A DNA stretch of 64,000 nt from NCBI RefSeq assembly GCF_019048525.1, contig NZ_CP077369.1, forward strand, positions 1,240,001 to 1,304,000. The letters are read 5' to 3'. This stretch comes from Acinetobacter lwoffii. GTDB lineage: Bacteria > Pseudomonadota > Gammaproteobacteria > Pseudomonadales > Moraxellaceae. This document shows positions 18,589 to 27,496 of the stretch, piece after piece. The stretch's first letter is position 1; each line of letters opens with the position of its first letter. The position numbers were made by a program, and so were the translations under genes. The notes beneath the pieces are model-generated. The model made no database searches. It saw only the letters and a program-made list of their open reading frames with translations, and was not told the DNA's origin.

Positions 18589-20304
18589 TTAATGAGAAGG
18601 CGTATGCTGATGCGCGATCTCAATCTGATTCAAAATATGATTGCTCATATTTTTCGCCATTTCTTCTTTGGCATAATAAACCGTACCGACATTATCCCGA
18701 CGAATGGCTTCAGCTTCTTCCTTGCTTTCTGCACAGACCAGTACCTGAATTTGTGGATTCAAGGTCTTGGCAATGTCCACGATTTTATGAATATCGATAA
18801 TATCCATAGGAGAGATAACCAGTAAGCGCGCATGTTGAATATGTGCTTGAATCAGTACTCCGGCTTCAGTGGCTACACCAGACACTGCAGCAATGCCTTT
18901 TTCACGTAGGTTTTCGACGATGTCACGGTTTTCTTCGGCAATCACCACCTTAATGTTTTCTTCCATCAATGAGCGGGTAATGCGACGTCCCACCTCACCA
19001 TGGCCAATAATGACCACCTGATCGCGCAGGTAATCCTGTGAGACTTCATCCGGTAACATTGCCAAAGGGTCACCACTGCGTTCCAGTAAGCGGGCCAGAG
19101 TCGAGCGTTCCCGAATCCATTTCTGTACCGGCTCAATCGCGGAAAAGATAAAGGAGTTAAGCGTAATCGAAATTAAGGCACCTGCCAGAATCAGGTTTTG
19201 ACCTTCCAGCGAAAGCAGATTGAGCGAAACACCGAGTGCAGCCAAAATAAAGGAGAACTCACCAATCTGTGCCAGAGAAGCACCGACGGTCAAAGCGGTA
19301 TTGATCGGATAACGGAAGAACAGCACCAGTGCCATCGCGGCAATAGTTTTACCAATCATGATAATCCCGACCACGGCCAGTACATGTAAAGGCTGTTCCA
19401 GCAGGATGCGCGGATCAAACAGCATGCCGACGGAGACAAAGAATAAAATCGAGAAAATTTCACGCAGTGGCAAGGTTTCTTCTTCGGCACGATGACTGAA
19501 ATCAGATTCTTTCACCACCATCCCGGCAAAGAAAGCACCCAGTGCCATCGACACGCCAAAGATCTTATAGGCACCAAAGGCAATCGAAACAGCAGCAGCC
19601 ACCACGGTTAAGGTAAACAGCTCACGTGAACCAAGACGTGCCACGACCTGTATGATCATCGGAATCAATCGTTTACCGATAATCAGCATGAAGGCAATAA
19701 AGCCTGCGACTTTGAGCAGAGTAATACCTAAGGTGAGCCAGATATTCTCATCGCTTGCGCCTTCCAGCGCCTGCCCCCCTAAAAGCACCGCAGTGGCAGG
19801 TAACAGTACCAGCGCCAAGACCATAACCAGATCTTCGACCAGTAACCAGCCAACAGCAATCCGGCCATTGATCGAATCGAGCAGGCCACGATCACCGAGT
19901 GCTTTGAGTAGAACCACAGTACTGGCACAGGACAGGCTTAGGCCAAAGACCAGCGCTGAGCCAAAGCTCCAGCCCCACAGCATCGAAACTCCGACCCCGA
20001 GCAAGGTGGCAACTGCAATCTGTAAAATCGCACCAGGCAGGGCAATCCGGCGGACCTGCATCAGATCGTTCAGGGAAAAATGCATCCCGACACCAAACAT
20101 CAGGAACATGACGCCAAGTTCTGCCAGCTGGTTGGCCAGATGAATATCACCGACCACACCGGGTGTGTGGGGACTAATCAGAATGCCGGCAATGAGATAG
20201 CCGATCAAAGGGGGAAGACGCAGCCGTGCAGCGAGATAGCCAAAGACCAAAGCTAAGCCAAAACCAACAGCCAGTAATATAATGAGCTCTACGTCATGTG
20301 GCAC
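18589..20304 (-). CDS. ybaL: CPA2-family cation:proton antiporter with TrkA-N/RCK domain (YbaL/KefB-like)
   Basis: 571 residues. Residues 1-390 hold about 12-13 membrane segments. The conserved LPPLIGYLIAGILISPHTPG and ELGVMFLMFGVGMHFSL blocks closely follow E. coli YbaL. A Rossmann nucleotide-binding domain follows (VVIIGHGEVGRRITRSLMEE, about 420-540), with a Cys/Glu-rich stretch (VLVCAESKEEAEAIRR). It probably exports K+ or Na+ in exchange for H+, gated by NAD(H) or another ligand. It has no KefF-type partner nearby. The orthology to YbaL is by N-terminal resemblance. Confidence 0.88.
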   Translation of the reverse strand: MPHDVELIILLAVGFGLALVFGYLAARLRLPPLIGYLIAGILISPHTPGVVGDIHLANQLAELGVMFLMFGVGMHFSLNDLMQVRRIALPGAILQIAVATLLGVGVSMLWGWSFGSALVFGLSLSCASTVVLLKALGDRGLLDSINGRIAVGWLLVEDLVMVLALVLLPATAVLLGGQALEGASDENIWLTLGITLLKVAGFIAFMLIIGKRLIPMIIQVVARLGSRELFTLTVVAAAVSIAFGAYKIFGVSMALGAFFAGMVVKESDFSHRAEEETLPLREIFSILFFVSVGMLFDPRILLEQPLHVLAVVGIIMIGKTIAAMALVLFFRYPINTALTVGASLAQIGEFSFILAALGVSLNLLSLEGQNLILAGALISITLNSFIFSAIEPVQKWIRERSTLARLLERSGDPLAMLPDEVSQDYLRDQVVIIGHGEVGRRITRSLMEENIKVVIAEENRDIVENLREKGIAAVSGVATEAGVLIQAHIQHARLLVISPMDIIDIHKIVDIAKTLNPQIQVLVCAESKEEAEAIRRDNVGTVYYAKEEMAKNMSNHILNQIEIAHQHTPSH

Positions 20305-20398
20305 TAAATACTCCTTTAGCTAGGTTTGCTGGGAAATAAGCACAAAAAGTGCCAAAACATGCAGAAAGTTTATCAAGCCGGATAAAAAAAGTGCAAAA

Positions 20399-20427
20399 AA
20401 AAACGACCCGCAAAGGTCGTTTTTTTA
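20399..20427 (-). terminator. Rho-independent terminator of rpmB-rpmG
   Basis: AAACGACC/GGTCGTTT with a CGCAAA loop and long A/T tracts on both sides; strong for the minus strand. Confidence 0.9.
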
Positions 20428-20439
20428 AAGAAACTAAAA

Positions 20440-20595
20440 TTATTTGATTTTAGCTTCTTTGAAGATTACGTGTTGACGGATTTTTGGATCAAATTTTTTG
20501 ATTTCCATTTTTTCCGGCATAGTACGTTTGTTCTTAGTCGTGGTATAGAAATAACCTGTACCAGCTGAAGAAACTAAGCGAATTTTATCACGCAT
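20440..20595 (-). CDS. rpmG: 50S ribosomal protein L33
   Basis: 51 residues on the minus strand, [20 protein letters not shown] onward to FKEAKIK. This is the Cys-free (zinc-independent) L33 form, as its usual CxxC pairs are absent. It lies 12 bp downstream of rpmB in the same operon and is followed by a terminator. Confidence 0.97.
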
Positions 20596-20607
20596 GGTTC
20601 AGACTCC

Positions 20608-20844
20608 TTAGATCTTTTGACCTTGAGCACGTAGGTCAGCAACAACCTTTTCAATGCCCAATTTGTCGATAATACGCATACCTTTAGTGGTTAAACGAAG
20701 ACGTACAAAACGTTTTTCGCTTTCTAACCAGAAACGGTGGTGGTGCAGGTTCGGCTCGAACCGGCGCTTAGTTTTGTTGTTGGCGTGTGAGACGTTGTTA
20801 CCAACGACTGGACGCTTGCCGGTAACTTGGCAAACCTTAGACAT
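20608..20844 (-). CDS. rpmB: 50S ribosomal protein L28
   Basis: 78 residues with the L28 signature: [20 protein letters not shown], then [13 protein letters not shown] and [17 protein letters not shown]. First gene of the rpmB-rpmG operon, with the AGTTACACC leader upstream. Confidence 0.98.
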
Positions 20845-21009
20845 GGTGTAACTCCATTGATTTAGCCAACAGCAAATCTGTATGGCCAGTCAAAAATAAA
20901 CGGATTGAAATCATTCAAGGGGCGTTTTATATCAAAAATGCGCTTAAAAGACAAGCGATTTTCGTCAAAACGCGGCACGAACTATATCGATAGCTCATGC
21001 CTTGATCAT

Positions 21010-22458
21010 TTAGCGGAGAAGTGTCTTCGAAATCAGCTTGTGAATCGGTTTATTGAACGGTGGCAGAATGTATTTCAAGCTATACAGCTTTGGATTCGAC
21101 ATTACTGAGCGTTCATGCGACAAACTGAAGAAGCCTTCTGGGCCATGGTATTTACCCATACCTGATGCACCGACACCCCCAAATGGTAGATCGTCCTGCG
21201 CAACATGGGTCAGTACCGTATTTTGCCCGAAATGCCCTGAATGGGTACGCTGTGCGACATAATCGGCACGCGCCTGATCAAAGTCGAAGTAGTATAAAGC
21301 AAGTGGACGTGGACGGCTATTAATAAAGTCGATGACATCGTCAATTTGATCATATTCCATGATCGGTAACAGTGGGCCAAAGATTTCATGCTGCATGATC
21401 TGCATCATCGGGGTGACATTGGTCACGATGGTCGGTGCAATCTTGCGCAGATCAGCCGAGTTTTCACTACGCGGATTAATTTCAATGACTTGCGCACCCT
21501 GTTCACGCGCATCATTCAGATAGCCTTGCAGACGGTTATATTGTTTGACATTAATAATCGAGGTGTAATCCTGATTATGGGTGATATCCGGATACATGCT
21601 TTCGACACAGGCTTTAAAGTGATCAATGAACTCGGCAGTTTTTCCGAGAGGCAGGAACATATAGTCTGGCGCTACACAGGTCTGACCGGCATTCCAGAGT
21701 TTGCCCACCGCAATCCGCTGCGCGACATCGCGCAGATCAATCGATGGATGCACCAGTACTGGCGATTTACCGCCCAGTTCCAGAATCACCGGCACCAGAT
21801 TTTCGGCAGCGGCTGCCATGACGGTTTTACCGACTGCAGTTGAGCCGGTGAAAATCAGTTTATCGAAAGGCAAACGACAGAAAGCATCTGAAATCACACC
21901 GCCACCATTCACCACAGCGACCAATTCTTTAGGGAAGGCTTCAGCCAAAGCTTTTTCTAAAACTTCACCAAAGGCAGCGGATGCACTGGAAATTTTGATC
22001 ATGGCATGGTTGCCGGCCGCCAGTGCGCAAATCAGGGGGCCAATCGACAACAACAGCGGATAGTTCCATGGTGCGATAATCCCAACCACGCCTAAAGGCT
22101 GATATTGTACCCAGGCTTTAGCCGGCTGATGAATAATGCCGACATGACGCTTGGAGGGTTTCATCCACCGGGTCAGGTTTTTGCTGTAATATTTGATATG
22201 TTCCAGACAGGTGAGCAGTTCACCAATCTTGGTTTCCCCGATTGAACGGTTACCATAGTCCTGATTAATTGCATCAGCAAATTGATCTTGATACTTAACT
22301 AAGATACGCTTAAGTCGAGCTAAACGATCGATACGTTCCTTTGCAGTCGGCAGAGGGTAGTGTAAGTAAGCGTGTTTTTGTTGCGCCAAGACTTCATTCA
22401 GATATTGGCTATCAAAAAAATGTGGTGTCATTGATGTTGTTTTTGTGTGACTGTTCAT
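21010..22458 (-). CDS. aldehyde dehydrogenase, coniferyl-aldehyde dehydrogenase type
   Basis: 482 residues of the NAD(P)-dependent ALDH superfamily. Catalytic Cys261 (NAGQTCVAPDY) and general base Glu227 (VILELGGKSP) are present, along with IIAPWNYPLLLSIGP and FTGSTAVGKTVM of the cofactor site. Closest in pattern to coniferyl aldehyde dehydrogenases; the true substrate is probably a fatty or aromatic aldehyde. It is divergent from a TetR regulator, which probably controls it. The first 10 residues (to MTPHF) may not be translated, because a later ATG could be used. Confidence 0.88.
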   Translation of the reverse strand: MNSHTKTTSMTPHFFDSQYLNEVLAQQKHAYLHYPLPTAKERIDRLARLKRILVKYQDQFADAINQDYGNRSIGETKIGELLTCLEHIKYYSKNLTRWMKPSKRHVGIIHQPAKAWVQYQPLGVVGIIAPWNYPLLLSIGPLICALAAGNHAMIKISSASAAFGEVLEKALAEAFPKELVAVVNGGGVISDAFCRLPFDKLIFTGSTAVGKTVMAAAAENLVPVILELGGKSPVLVHPSIDLRDVAQRIAVGKLWNAGQTCVAPDYMFLPLGKTAEFIDHFKACVESMYPDITHNQDYTSIINVKQYNRLQGYLNDAREQGAQVIEINPRSENSADLRKIAPTIVTNVTPMMQIMQHEIFGPLLPIMEYDQIDDVIDFINSRPRPLALYYFDFDQARADYVAQRTHSGHFGQNTVLTHVAQDDLPFGGVGASGMGKYHGPEGFFSLSHERSVMSNPKLYSLKYILPPFNKPIHKLISKTLLR

Positions 22459-22573
22459 GCCGCACTACCATTATTCAAAAATCGATTAATTAATTTTTAG
22501 AGCAAATACTCTAATTAGTCAAGTGACTTTGTGTGTTAGGCTGCTAATGCATGAACTGAATGGTTATTTTAGG
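22459..22573. promoter_or_regulatory. divergent promoter/operator region between ALDH and TetR genes
   Basis: 115 bp holding two dyads: AAAAAT...ATTTTT around 22477-22498 and AGAG-CAAATA-CTCT around 22500-22513. Either could be the TetR-family operator that controls both genes. Assignment is by symmetry only. Confidence 0.4.
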
Positions 22574-23305
22574 ATGTCCCAAACCAAAACCTTAAAAACT
22601 AAAGAGCGTATCTTGCAGCTCAGTTTGCAGCTGTTTAACGAGCGTGGCGAACGATCGGTAACCACCAATCATATTGCGGCTGAACTCGGCATGAGCCCGG
22701 GTAACTTGTATTATCATTTCCGCAATAAAAATGAAATTATTAAAGAATTGATGGAACAGTACCAGCATCAGACGCTAGAAATGCTGGCGCTGCCGGATGA
22801 CCGTGCGCTGGATGCCAATGACAAGGTGCATTATTTTCAGGTACTGAGCAGTCAGCTATGGGCTTATCGTTTCCTGCATCGTAATGTCTATCATCTGGTA
22901 GAAAATAACGAAGATTTTCGCAAGATGTATCCACGCTTTGCCGGGCAGGTCATGCAGCAGGGCCAGAAAATCTATAAAGGCTTTGTTAATGCAGGCCTGA
23001 TGGACATGACCGATTCAGAAATTGAAGCACTGATCATTAACCTGTGGATTGTACTGACCAACTGGACCAATTTCCTGTATATGTCAGGTCATCTGACCGA
23101 TTCCAATACCCTGGAAGAAAAATGGGTCTGGCAGGCACTGCGCCAGATGGTATTCTTGGAAGGGGCGTATTTACGTGGTGAAAGTCGTCAAACCTATGAA
23201 GGTTTATTGAGTAATTTGGGCTCTTCGGAACTTTTTGCCAGCCTGTCGTCGTCTAAAGATTCTGAATCTGAACAAACTATTCAGAATATCCAAGAAACGC
23301 GCTAG
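22574..23305 (+). CDS. TetR-family transcriptional regulator
   Basis: 243 residues from the ATG at 22574 (MSQTKTLKTKERILQLSLQL); the longer GTG-like starts are not supported. The helix-turn-helix is TNHIAAELGMSPGNLYYHFRNKNEII (quoted in part as IAAELGMSPGNLYYHF). The large C-terminal ligand domain is helical, with a LRQMVFLEGAYLRGESRQT block. It is divergent from the aldehyde dehydrogenase. A repressor of that gene and itself is the simplest reading; the ligand is unknown. Confidence 0.9.
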   Translation: MSQTKTLKTKERILQLSLQLFNERGERSVTTNHIAAELGMSPGNLYYHFRNKNEIIKELMEQYQHQTLEMLALPDDRALDANDKVHYFQVLSSQLWAYRFLHRNVYHLVENNEDFRKMYPRFAGQVMQQGQKIYKGFVNAGLMDMTDSEIEALIINLWIVLTNWTNFLYMSGHLTDSNTLEEKWVWQALRQMVFLEGAYLRGESRQTYEGLLSNLGSSELFASLSSSKDSESEQTIQNIQETR

Positions 23306-23353
23306 AATACTCGGCTTATTTTTTAATTTAACTGATTAGTGACTTAAACCAAC

Positions 23354-24220
23354 ATGAATATGACGACTGCTAACACCGCACGTTTATTGATTACTTGTGA
23401 AGACAAGCCGGGCATCGTGCAGGCTGTTTCGAGCTTCTTGTATCATCAAGGTGCCAACATTACTGCGCTTGACCAATATGCGACAGCAGCGCAGGGCGGA
23501 CGTTACTTCATGCGCGTTGAATTTGAATTAGATAATCTTCAAAGTCGCAAAGAAAGTATTACCCAGACTTTTGCAGCGAATGTGGCGGAACGCTATGGCA
23601 TGCAATGGCGTCTGGCTCTGGTCAGTGACGTGAAAAAAGTCGGTATTTTGGTGTCTAAAGTCGATCATGCCTTGCTTGAGCTGTTATGGCGTCATGCGCG
23701 TGGTGGTTTGCCTTGTGAAATTACCAAAGTGGTGTCGAATCACGAGACTTTACGTGAAGCAGTTGAAAATTTTGGCATTCCATTCGAAGTTGTGCCGGTG
23801 ACCAAAGACAACAAACCTGAAGCTTATGCAGAAATCGACCAGTTGATGCAGGGCAATGACTTACTGGTGCTGGCGCGTTATATGCAGATTCTGGATGAAG
23901 AATTTGTCAGCAAGTGGGAAATGAAAGTGATCAACATTCACCATTCTTTCCTGCCGGCTTTTGTAGGTGCCAATCCGTACAAACAGGCCTATGAAAAAGG
24001 CGTGAAGCTGATCGGTGCAACTGCGCACTATGTGACTGCTGATCTGGATCAAGGTCCGATTATTGAGCAGGATGTGGAGCGCGTGAACCATGACTTTACT
24101 GTTGAGCAGTTACGTGAACTCGGTCAGGACGTAGAACGTAATGTATTGGCCCGTGCGGTAAAATGGCATTTGGAAGACCGTATTATTGTCGATGGCAACA
24201 AGACTGTCGTGTTCCAATAA
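23354..24220 (+). CDS. purU: formyltetrahydrofolate deformylase
   Basis: 288 residues. An N-terminal ACT domain (ARLLITCEDKPGIVQAVSSF) is followed by a formyltransferase-like catalytic domain. The catalytic Asn194, His196 (INIHHSFLPAF) and Asp232 (VTADLDQGPII) are present. It hydrolyses 10-formyl-THF to THF and formate, balancing one-carbon units and supplying formate for PurT. A second in-frame ATG six bases later is possible. Confidence 0.96.
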   Translation: MNMTTANTARLLITCEDKPGIVQAVSSFLYHQGANITALDQYATAAQGGRYFMRVEFELDNLQSRKESITQTFAANVAERYGMQWRLALVSDVKKVGILVSKVDHALLELLWRHARGGLPCEITKVVSNHETLREAVENFGIPFEVVPVTKDNKPEAYAEIDQLMQGNDLLVLARYMQILDEEFVSKWEMKVINIHHSFLPAFVGANPYKQAYEKGVKLIGATAHYVTADLDQGPIIEQDVERVNHDFTVEQLRELGQDVERNVLARAVKWHLEDRIIVDGNKTVVFQ

Positions 24221-24238
24221 GACTTGCATTGAGTTTTA

Positions 24239-24269
24239 AAAAGGCATACTTTTAGTGTGCCTTTTTTGT
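24239..24269 (+). terminator. Rho-independent terminator of purU
   Basis: AAAAAGGCATAC pairs with GTGTGCCTTTTT (one wobble), then T run. Confidence 0.9.
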
Positions 24270-24312
24270 TTTGATGCAAAAAAAGTCAGTCAAAGGTAGG
24301 ATTAGCGGTTGC

Positions 24313-24333
24313 AAATGAAAACACTTCTCATTT
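24313..24333. promoter_or_regulatory. Fur-box-like inverted repeat upstream of tonB
   Basis: AAATGA (24313-24318) and TCATTT (24328-24333) flank a partly symmetrical core. Read on the minus strand, TGAGAAG-T-GTTTTCA agrees with the 7-1-7 Fur consensus TGATAAT-N-ATTATCA at 10 of 14 positions. It lies 80 bp before tonB. TonB systems are known Fur targets; the site itself is a by-eye call. Confidence 0.5.
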
Positions 24334-24412
24334 ATTATTGGCATACTTTAATTGTGCTAACCGATGAGCTTGATAGTTTGTTCCACATCATCTCCTCAAG
24401 GTAATAGATTTA

Positions 24413-25180
24413 ATGAGTCAAGTTGCTGCGCCCCAAATGCCTACACCGCCGAATCAGATGAAAAAGAAAGTCATCTCTATCGTGGCGGCTGTACTGGTTG
24501 GGCATGTGGGTGTGTTATATGCGATCAGCCAGATGAAAGCACCTGAGCTGGCACCCATTGATAAGCAACCCTTAAAAGTGCGCTTTGTAAAACTCCAGGA
24601 AGCGCCAAAACCTTTACCGCCAAAGCCGAAGGCCGAGCCACAAAAAGAGCCGCCTAAGCCAAAAGAAGTCAAAATTGTCGATAAACCGCTGCCACCACCA
24701 CCGAAAAAAGTAGAAAAAATCGAGCAGGTGAAAAAGGCTGAAGAGCCAAAAGTGGTTAAAGCACCGCCAGTTGAAGCAAAACCAACCCCAAGTCCGGTTG
24801 TACCGACAGTGGTCACTGAAACTAAAGTTAAACCGGCACCTGCTCCAGTCGCGCCACCTGCGCCTGTGGCACCGCCAGCACCTGCTGCGCCGCCATCCCC
24901 GAAAAGTGTATCAATTGGTGGGGGCGTGTCTTGGCAGCGTTCACCAAAAGTCTCACTCTCTGCAGGTGAATTAAAATCAGCCTGTTCACTGGTAGTAGAT
25001 GTTTCAGCGAATGAGCAGGGTAAAGTAGTTTCTGCGACTGCACGAAATTCAAGTTGTAGCCCGGCGGTAACGCGCAAAGTAGAAGCCGCGGTACGTCGTG
25101 CACAACTCACCAAATATGTTGAAAATGGTGTGGCTTATCCAACCCGTGTGGAACAGCCTTTCGATTTTCAGGTTAAATAA
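24413..25180 (+). CDS. tonB: TonB energy-transducing protein
   Basis: 255 residues. One N-terminal membrane anchor (VISIVAAVLVGHVGVLYAIS) is followed by a long Pro/Lys-rich periplasmic spacer (residues about 60-165, with PKAEPQKEPPKPK and later repeated PAPVAPP units). A compact C-terminal TonB domain ends in YPTRVEQPFDFQVK. It couples the inner-membrane proton gradient to outer-membrane receptors. First gene of tonB-exbB-exbD; exbB follows after 25 bp. Two of its likely client receptors are in this same window. Confidence 0.93.
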   Translation: MSQVAAPQMPTPPNQMKKKVISIVAAVLVGHVGVLYAISQMKAPELAPIDKQPLKVRFVKLQEAPKPLPPKPKAEPQKEPPKPKEVKIVDKPLPPPPKKVEKIEQVKKAEEPKVVKAPPVEAKPTPSPVVPTVVTETKVKPAPAPVAPPAPVAPPAPAAPPSPKSVSIGGGVSWQRSPKVSLSAGELKSACSLVVDVSANEQGKVVSATARNSSCSPAVTRKVEAAVRRAQLTKYVENGVAYPTRVEQPFDFQVK

Positions 25181-25205
25181 CGGCTCACCCATTAGGAGTT
25201 CGAAT

Positions 25206-25829
25206 ATGAACTTTTCAGTTTATTGGCAACACGCTGATGCAGTCAGTAAAACGCTGTATTTCGTGTTATTGGCAATGTCGATCGCGACATGGACCATTTT
25301 TGTGCTGCGTTTGATGGGCACTCGCCAGCTGAAACAGATTGCCTATGCTCAGTTATCTAAAGCATTGGAACAACTGAAAACCAAACTGGCTCCTTTGGGC
25401 TTTGAACAGCGTAAGGCAGTGGCAGAACAGGCACTGTTACGCCAGATTTCAGCAGAAAAAGCCAATGCCGAAAAAGGTGTATCAGTTCTGGGTACGATTG
25501 CCTCAATTTCACCATTTGTCGGTTTGTTCGGTACGGTATGGGGCATCTTCCATGCGTTGGTTGCTGTTGGTAAAAGTGGTCAGGCTGGTCTGGCACAAGT
25601 GGCAACCCCAGTCGGTGAAGCATTGATTATGACTGGCTTAGGTCTGGCAGTCGCGATTCCTGCGGTACTGGCTTATAACATCTGTGTCCGTGCTAATCGT
25701 GGTTTGGCACACGAGTTACAAGATCAGGCACATGGTCTGCTGATTGATACTATGCTGCAACAGGAATCTGCTGCAAAAAAGTCTGATGAAAAAGTAACAC
25801 AACAGAGTTTCGTGGGAGGTCAAGCTTAA
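25206..25829 (+). CDS. exbB: ExbB proton-channel subunit
   Basis: 207 residues from the ATG at 25206, after AGGAG. A first membrane segment (TLYFVLLAMSIATWTIFVLR) precedes a cytoplasmic loop. Two more membrane segments carry the family blocks GLFGTVWGIFHALVAVGKSG and GEALIMTGLGLAVAIPAVLA. It forms the pentameric proton channel with ExbD. Its stop overlaps the exbD start (TAATG). Confidence 0.95.
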   Translation: MNFSVYWQHADAVSKTLYFVLLAMSIATWTIFVLRLMGTRQLKQIAYAQLSKALEQLKTKLAPLGFEQRKAVAEQALLRQISAEKANAEKGVSVLGTIASISPFVGLFGTVWGIFHALVAVGKSGQAGLAQVATPVGEALIMTGLGLAVAIPAVLAYNICVRANRGLAHELQDQAHGLLIDTMLQQESAAKKSDEKVTQQSFVGGQA

Positions 25830-26233
25830 TGGCTTTTCAACTGGGTGAAGACAACGATGTAGGCATGAATGAGATGAACCTCATTCCCCTCATCGACATT
25901 ATGTTGGTATTGATGATCATCTTTCTGGTGACAGCGACCGTTGCGAACCCATCAATTCCATTAACCTTGCCACAAACTACTGCGGAGATTATCGATCTGC
26001 CGCCTGAAAATGTCACGATCAGCATCAATGCCGAAGGTGACATTGCCTGGAATGGCGATGTACTGACGCTAGAGCAGCTTGAAACCCGTTTTAATGAAGC
26101 GGGCCAAGCTGAACGTCAGCCGACTATTGTGTTGAAAGCGGATAAAGAATCACGTTATGACTCGGTGGCGCAAGTCATGTCGCGTGCGAGTGGAGCCGGA
26201 CTCAGCGATATTGCTTTTGCAACCGATAACTAA
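25829..26233 (+). CDS. exbD: ExbD proton-channel subunit
   Basis: 134 residues. A single membrane segment carries the conserved Asp needed for proton use (LIPLIDIMLVLMIIFLVT), followed by a periplasmic domain (VTISINAEGDIAWNGDVL). Translation is probably coupled to exbB through the TAATG overlap. Terminator follows. Confidence 0.95.
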   Translation: MAFQLGEDNDVGMNEMNLIPLIDIMLVLMIIFLVTATVANPSIPLTLPQTTAEIIDLPPENVTISINAEGDIAWNGDVLTLEQLETRFNEAGQAERQPTIVLKADKESRYDSVAQVMSRASGAGLSDIAFATDN

Positions 26234-26245
26234 GATTTAGATAAT

Positions 26246-26277
26246 AAAAAAAGCGACTGATTGCAGTCGCTTTTTTT
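26246..26277 (+). terminator. Rho-independent terminator of tonB-exbB-exbD
   Basis: AAAGCGACTG/CAGTCGCTTT stem around ATTG, followed by seven T. Confidence 0.92.
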
Positions 26278-26297
26278 ATGCCCATTTTTCGTGAATC

Positions 26298-26822
26298 TTA
26301 ATGGGTTTTTAATAGGGTCGTAAATTTGCTGCGTAATTTATTCAATTTTGGCGGAATGGCAAAATTGCAATAGCCCTGGGTCGGGTTCTTGGCAAAGAAG
26401 TTTTGATGATAGTCTTCCGCCGGATAGAAAGTTGGAGCAGGGCTCAGTTCAGTCACCACATTGATGCCATCGGCTTTCAGGGCATCGATCGCCTGCTGCG
26501 CCTGTTGCTGCTGTTCATCATTCAGATAATAAATTACAGAACGATACTGGGTGCCGACATCATTGCCCTGACGGTTTAATGTGGTTGGATCATGGGTCGC
26601 AAAAAATACATCAAGCAACTGGGTATAGTTAACCTGGTTTTCATCGAAATCGATCAGAATGACTTCGGCATGGCCGGTATTGCCTCCGCAGACATCATCA
26701 TAGTTTGGCTCAGTCGTATGACCACCTGCATAACCGCTGACGACCTGCTGAACTCCCTGAATCTGTAAAAATACGGCTTCAGTACACCAAAAGCATCCCC
26801 CACCGAAAAGTGCCTGTTGCAT
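26298..26822 (-). CDS. msrA: peptide-methionine (S)-S-oxide reductase
   Basis: 174 residues from the ATG at 26822, preceded by GAGGAATC; an ATG at 26840 would start before that site. The active-site [10 protein letters not shown] has catalytic Cys10. The [20 protein letters not shown] and [11 protein letters not shown] blocks match MsrA. It repairs oxidised methionine with thioredoxin. Convergent with exbD. Confidence 0.96.
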   Translation of the reverse strand: MQQALFGGGCFWCTEAVFLQIQGVQQVVSGYAGGHTTEPNYDDVCGGNTGHAEVILIDFDENQVNYTQLLDVFFATHDPTTLNRQGNDVGTQYRSVIYYLNDEQQQQAQQAIDALKADGINVVTELSPAPTFYPAEDYHQNFFAKNPTQGYCNFAIPPKLNKLRSKFTTLLKTH

Positions 26823-26894
26823 GGTTGATTCCTCATTCAATTAAATAACTCAATCGGGCTGATGGTTAAATTCCAGCTCATCAGTATGAAAGAT

Positions 26895-26921
26895 AAAAAA
26901 GCCTGTCCATACAGGCTTTTT
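26895..26921 (-). terminator. Rho-independent terminator of the META lipoprotein gene
   Basis: AAAAAGCCTG/CAGGCTTTTT with a 6-nt loop. Confidence 0.88.
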
Positions 26922-26932
26922 GTAGGGAAGTA

Positions 26933-27394
26933 TTAACGCGGCTGAACAGCACTTTCCAGCTGGATCAAGAGATTTCCATGGCGATCCAGTAATTTTAAGG
27001 TTTTACCAAACACTTGATAATGAGTCACTTTGGCTAAAGCTTCATTAAATTTCTGATCAAGCTGATCGTTGTTCATGCAAGCCATACGGGTAGTGGCCAT
27101 CTGGCTCAGGGTCAGCGTGTCTTTTGCTGCTGTGTAGCTGCCCATAATCCGGTTACAGCTATCTGAACCTGAAACGCGCTGGGTACTGGCATCAAATTGC
27201 AGACTCGGAACATTGCGTGCGGTTGGCACCGTCTTGATTTCAGTATTGCCAATCTGGGTTGCAATCCAGGTACGATTTTGCAAAAGTTGTAAATGATTCG
27301 CGGTTTGTGTCGTGGCTGTATTGGGTACAGTTTCGCAGCCCATGACCGTTAAAACCGAGCCTAAAATCGCGATTGCAGTTAATTTTTTTAGCAT
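26933..27394 (-). CDS. META-domain (HslJ-like) lipoprotein
   Basis: 153 residues from the ATG at 27394 (MLKKLTAIAILGS). The lipobox LTVMGC ends the signal peptide, so the mature protein is lipid-anchored. A META/HslJ-type domain follows, with RTWIATQIGN, a SGSDSCNRIMGSYTA segment and LSQMATTRMAC. The paired Cys near CNR and MAC are common in this family. Function is unknown; HslJ is linked to heat shock and novobiocin resistance in E. coli. Confidence 0.85.
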   Translation of the reverse strand: MLKKLTAIAILGSVLTVMGCETVPNTATTQTANHLQLLQNRTWIATQIGNTEIKTVPTARNVPSLQFDASTQRVSGSDSCNRIMGSYTAAKDTLTLSQMATTRMACMNNDQLDQKFNEALAKVTHYQVFGKTLKLLDRHGNLLIQLESAVQPR

Positions 27395-27496
27395 GAGAGA
27401 TACTCTGATCATTGACTAGCTGTTTGTATATAAACAAAAAAATGATCAAGGTTCCAGTTGATTTTGTATCTTTATTGAAGTGGATTTGCTACACAG

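Noticed and set aside
24454..25113. 219-residue frame antisense to tonB
   Set aside because: It is a shadow of the Pro/Lys-rich TonB spacer; its Gly/Ser/Thr composition follows from the complement of CCA/AAA-rich codons, and there is no motif or ribosome site.
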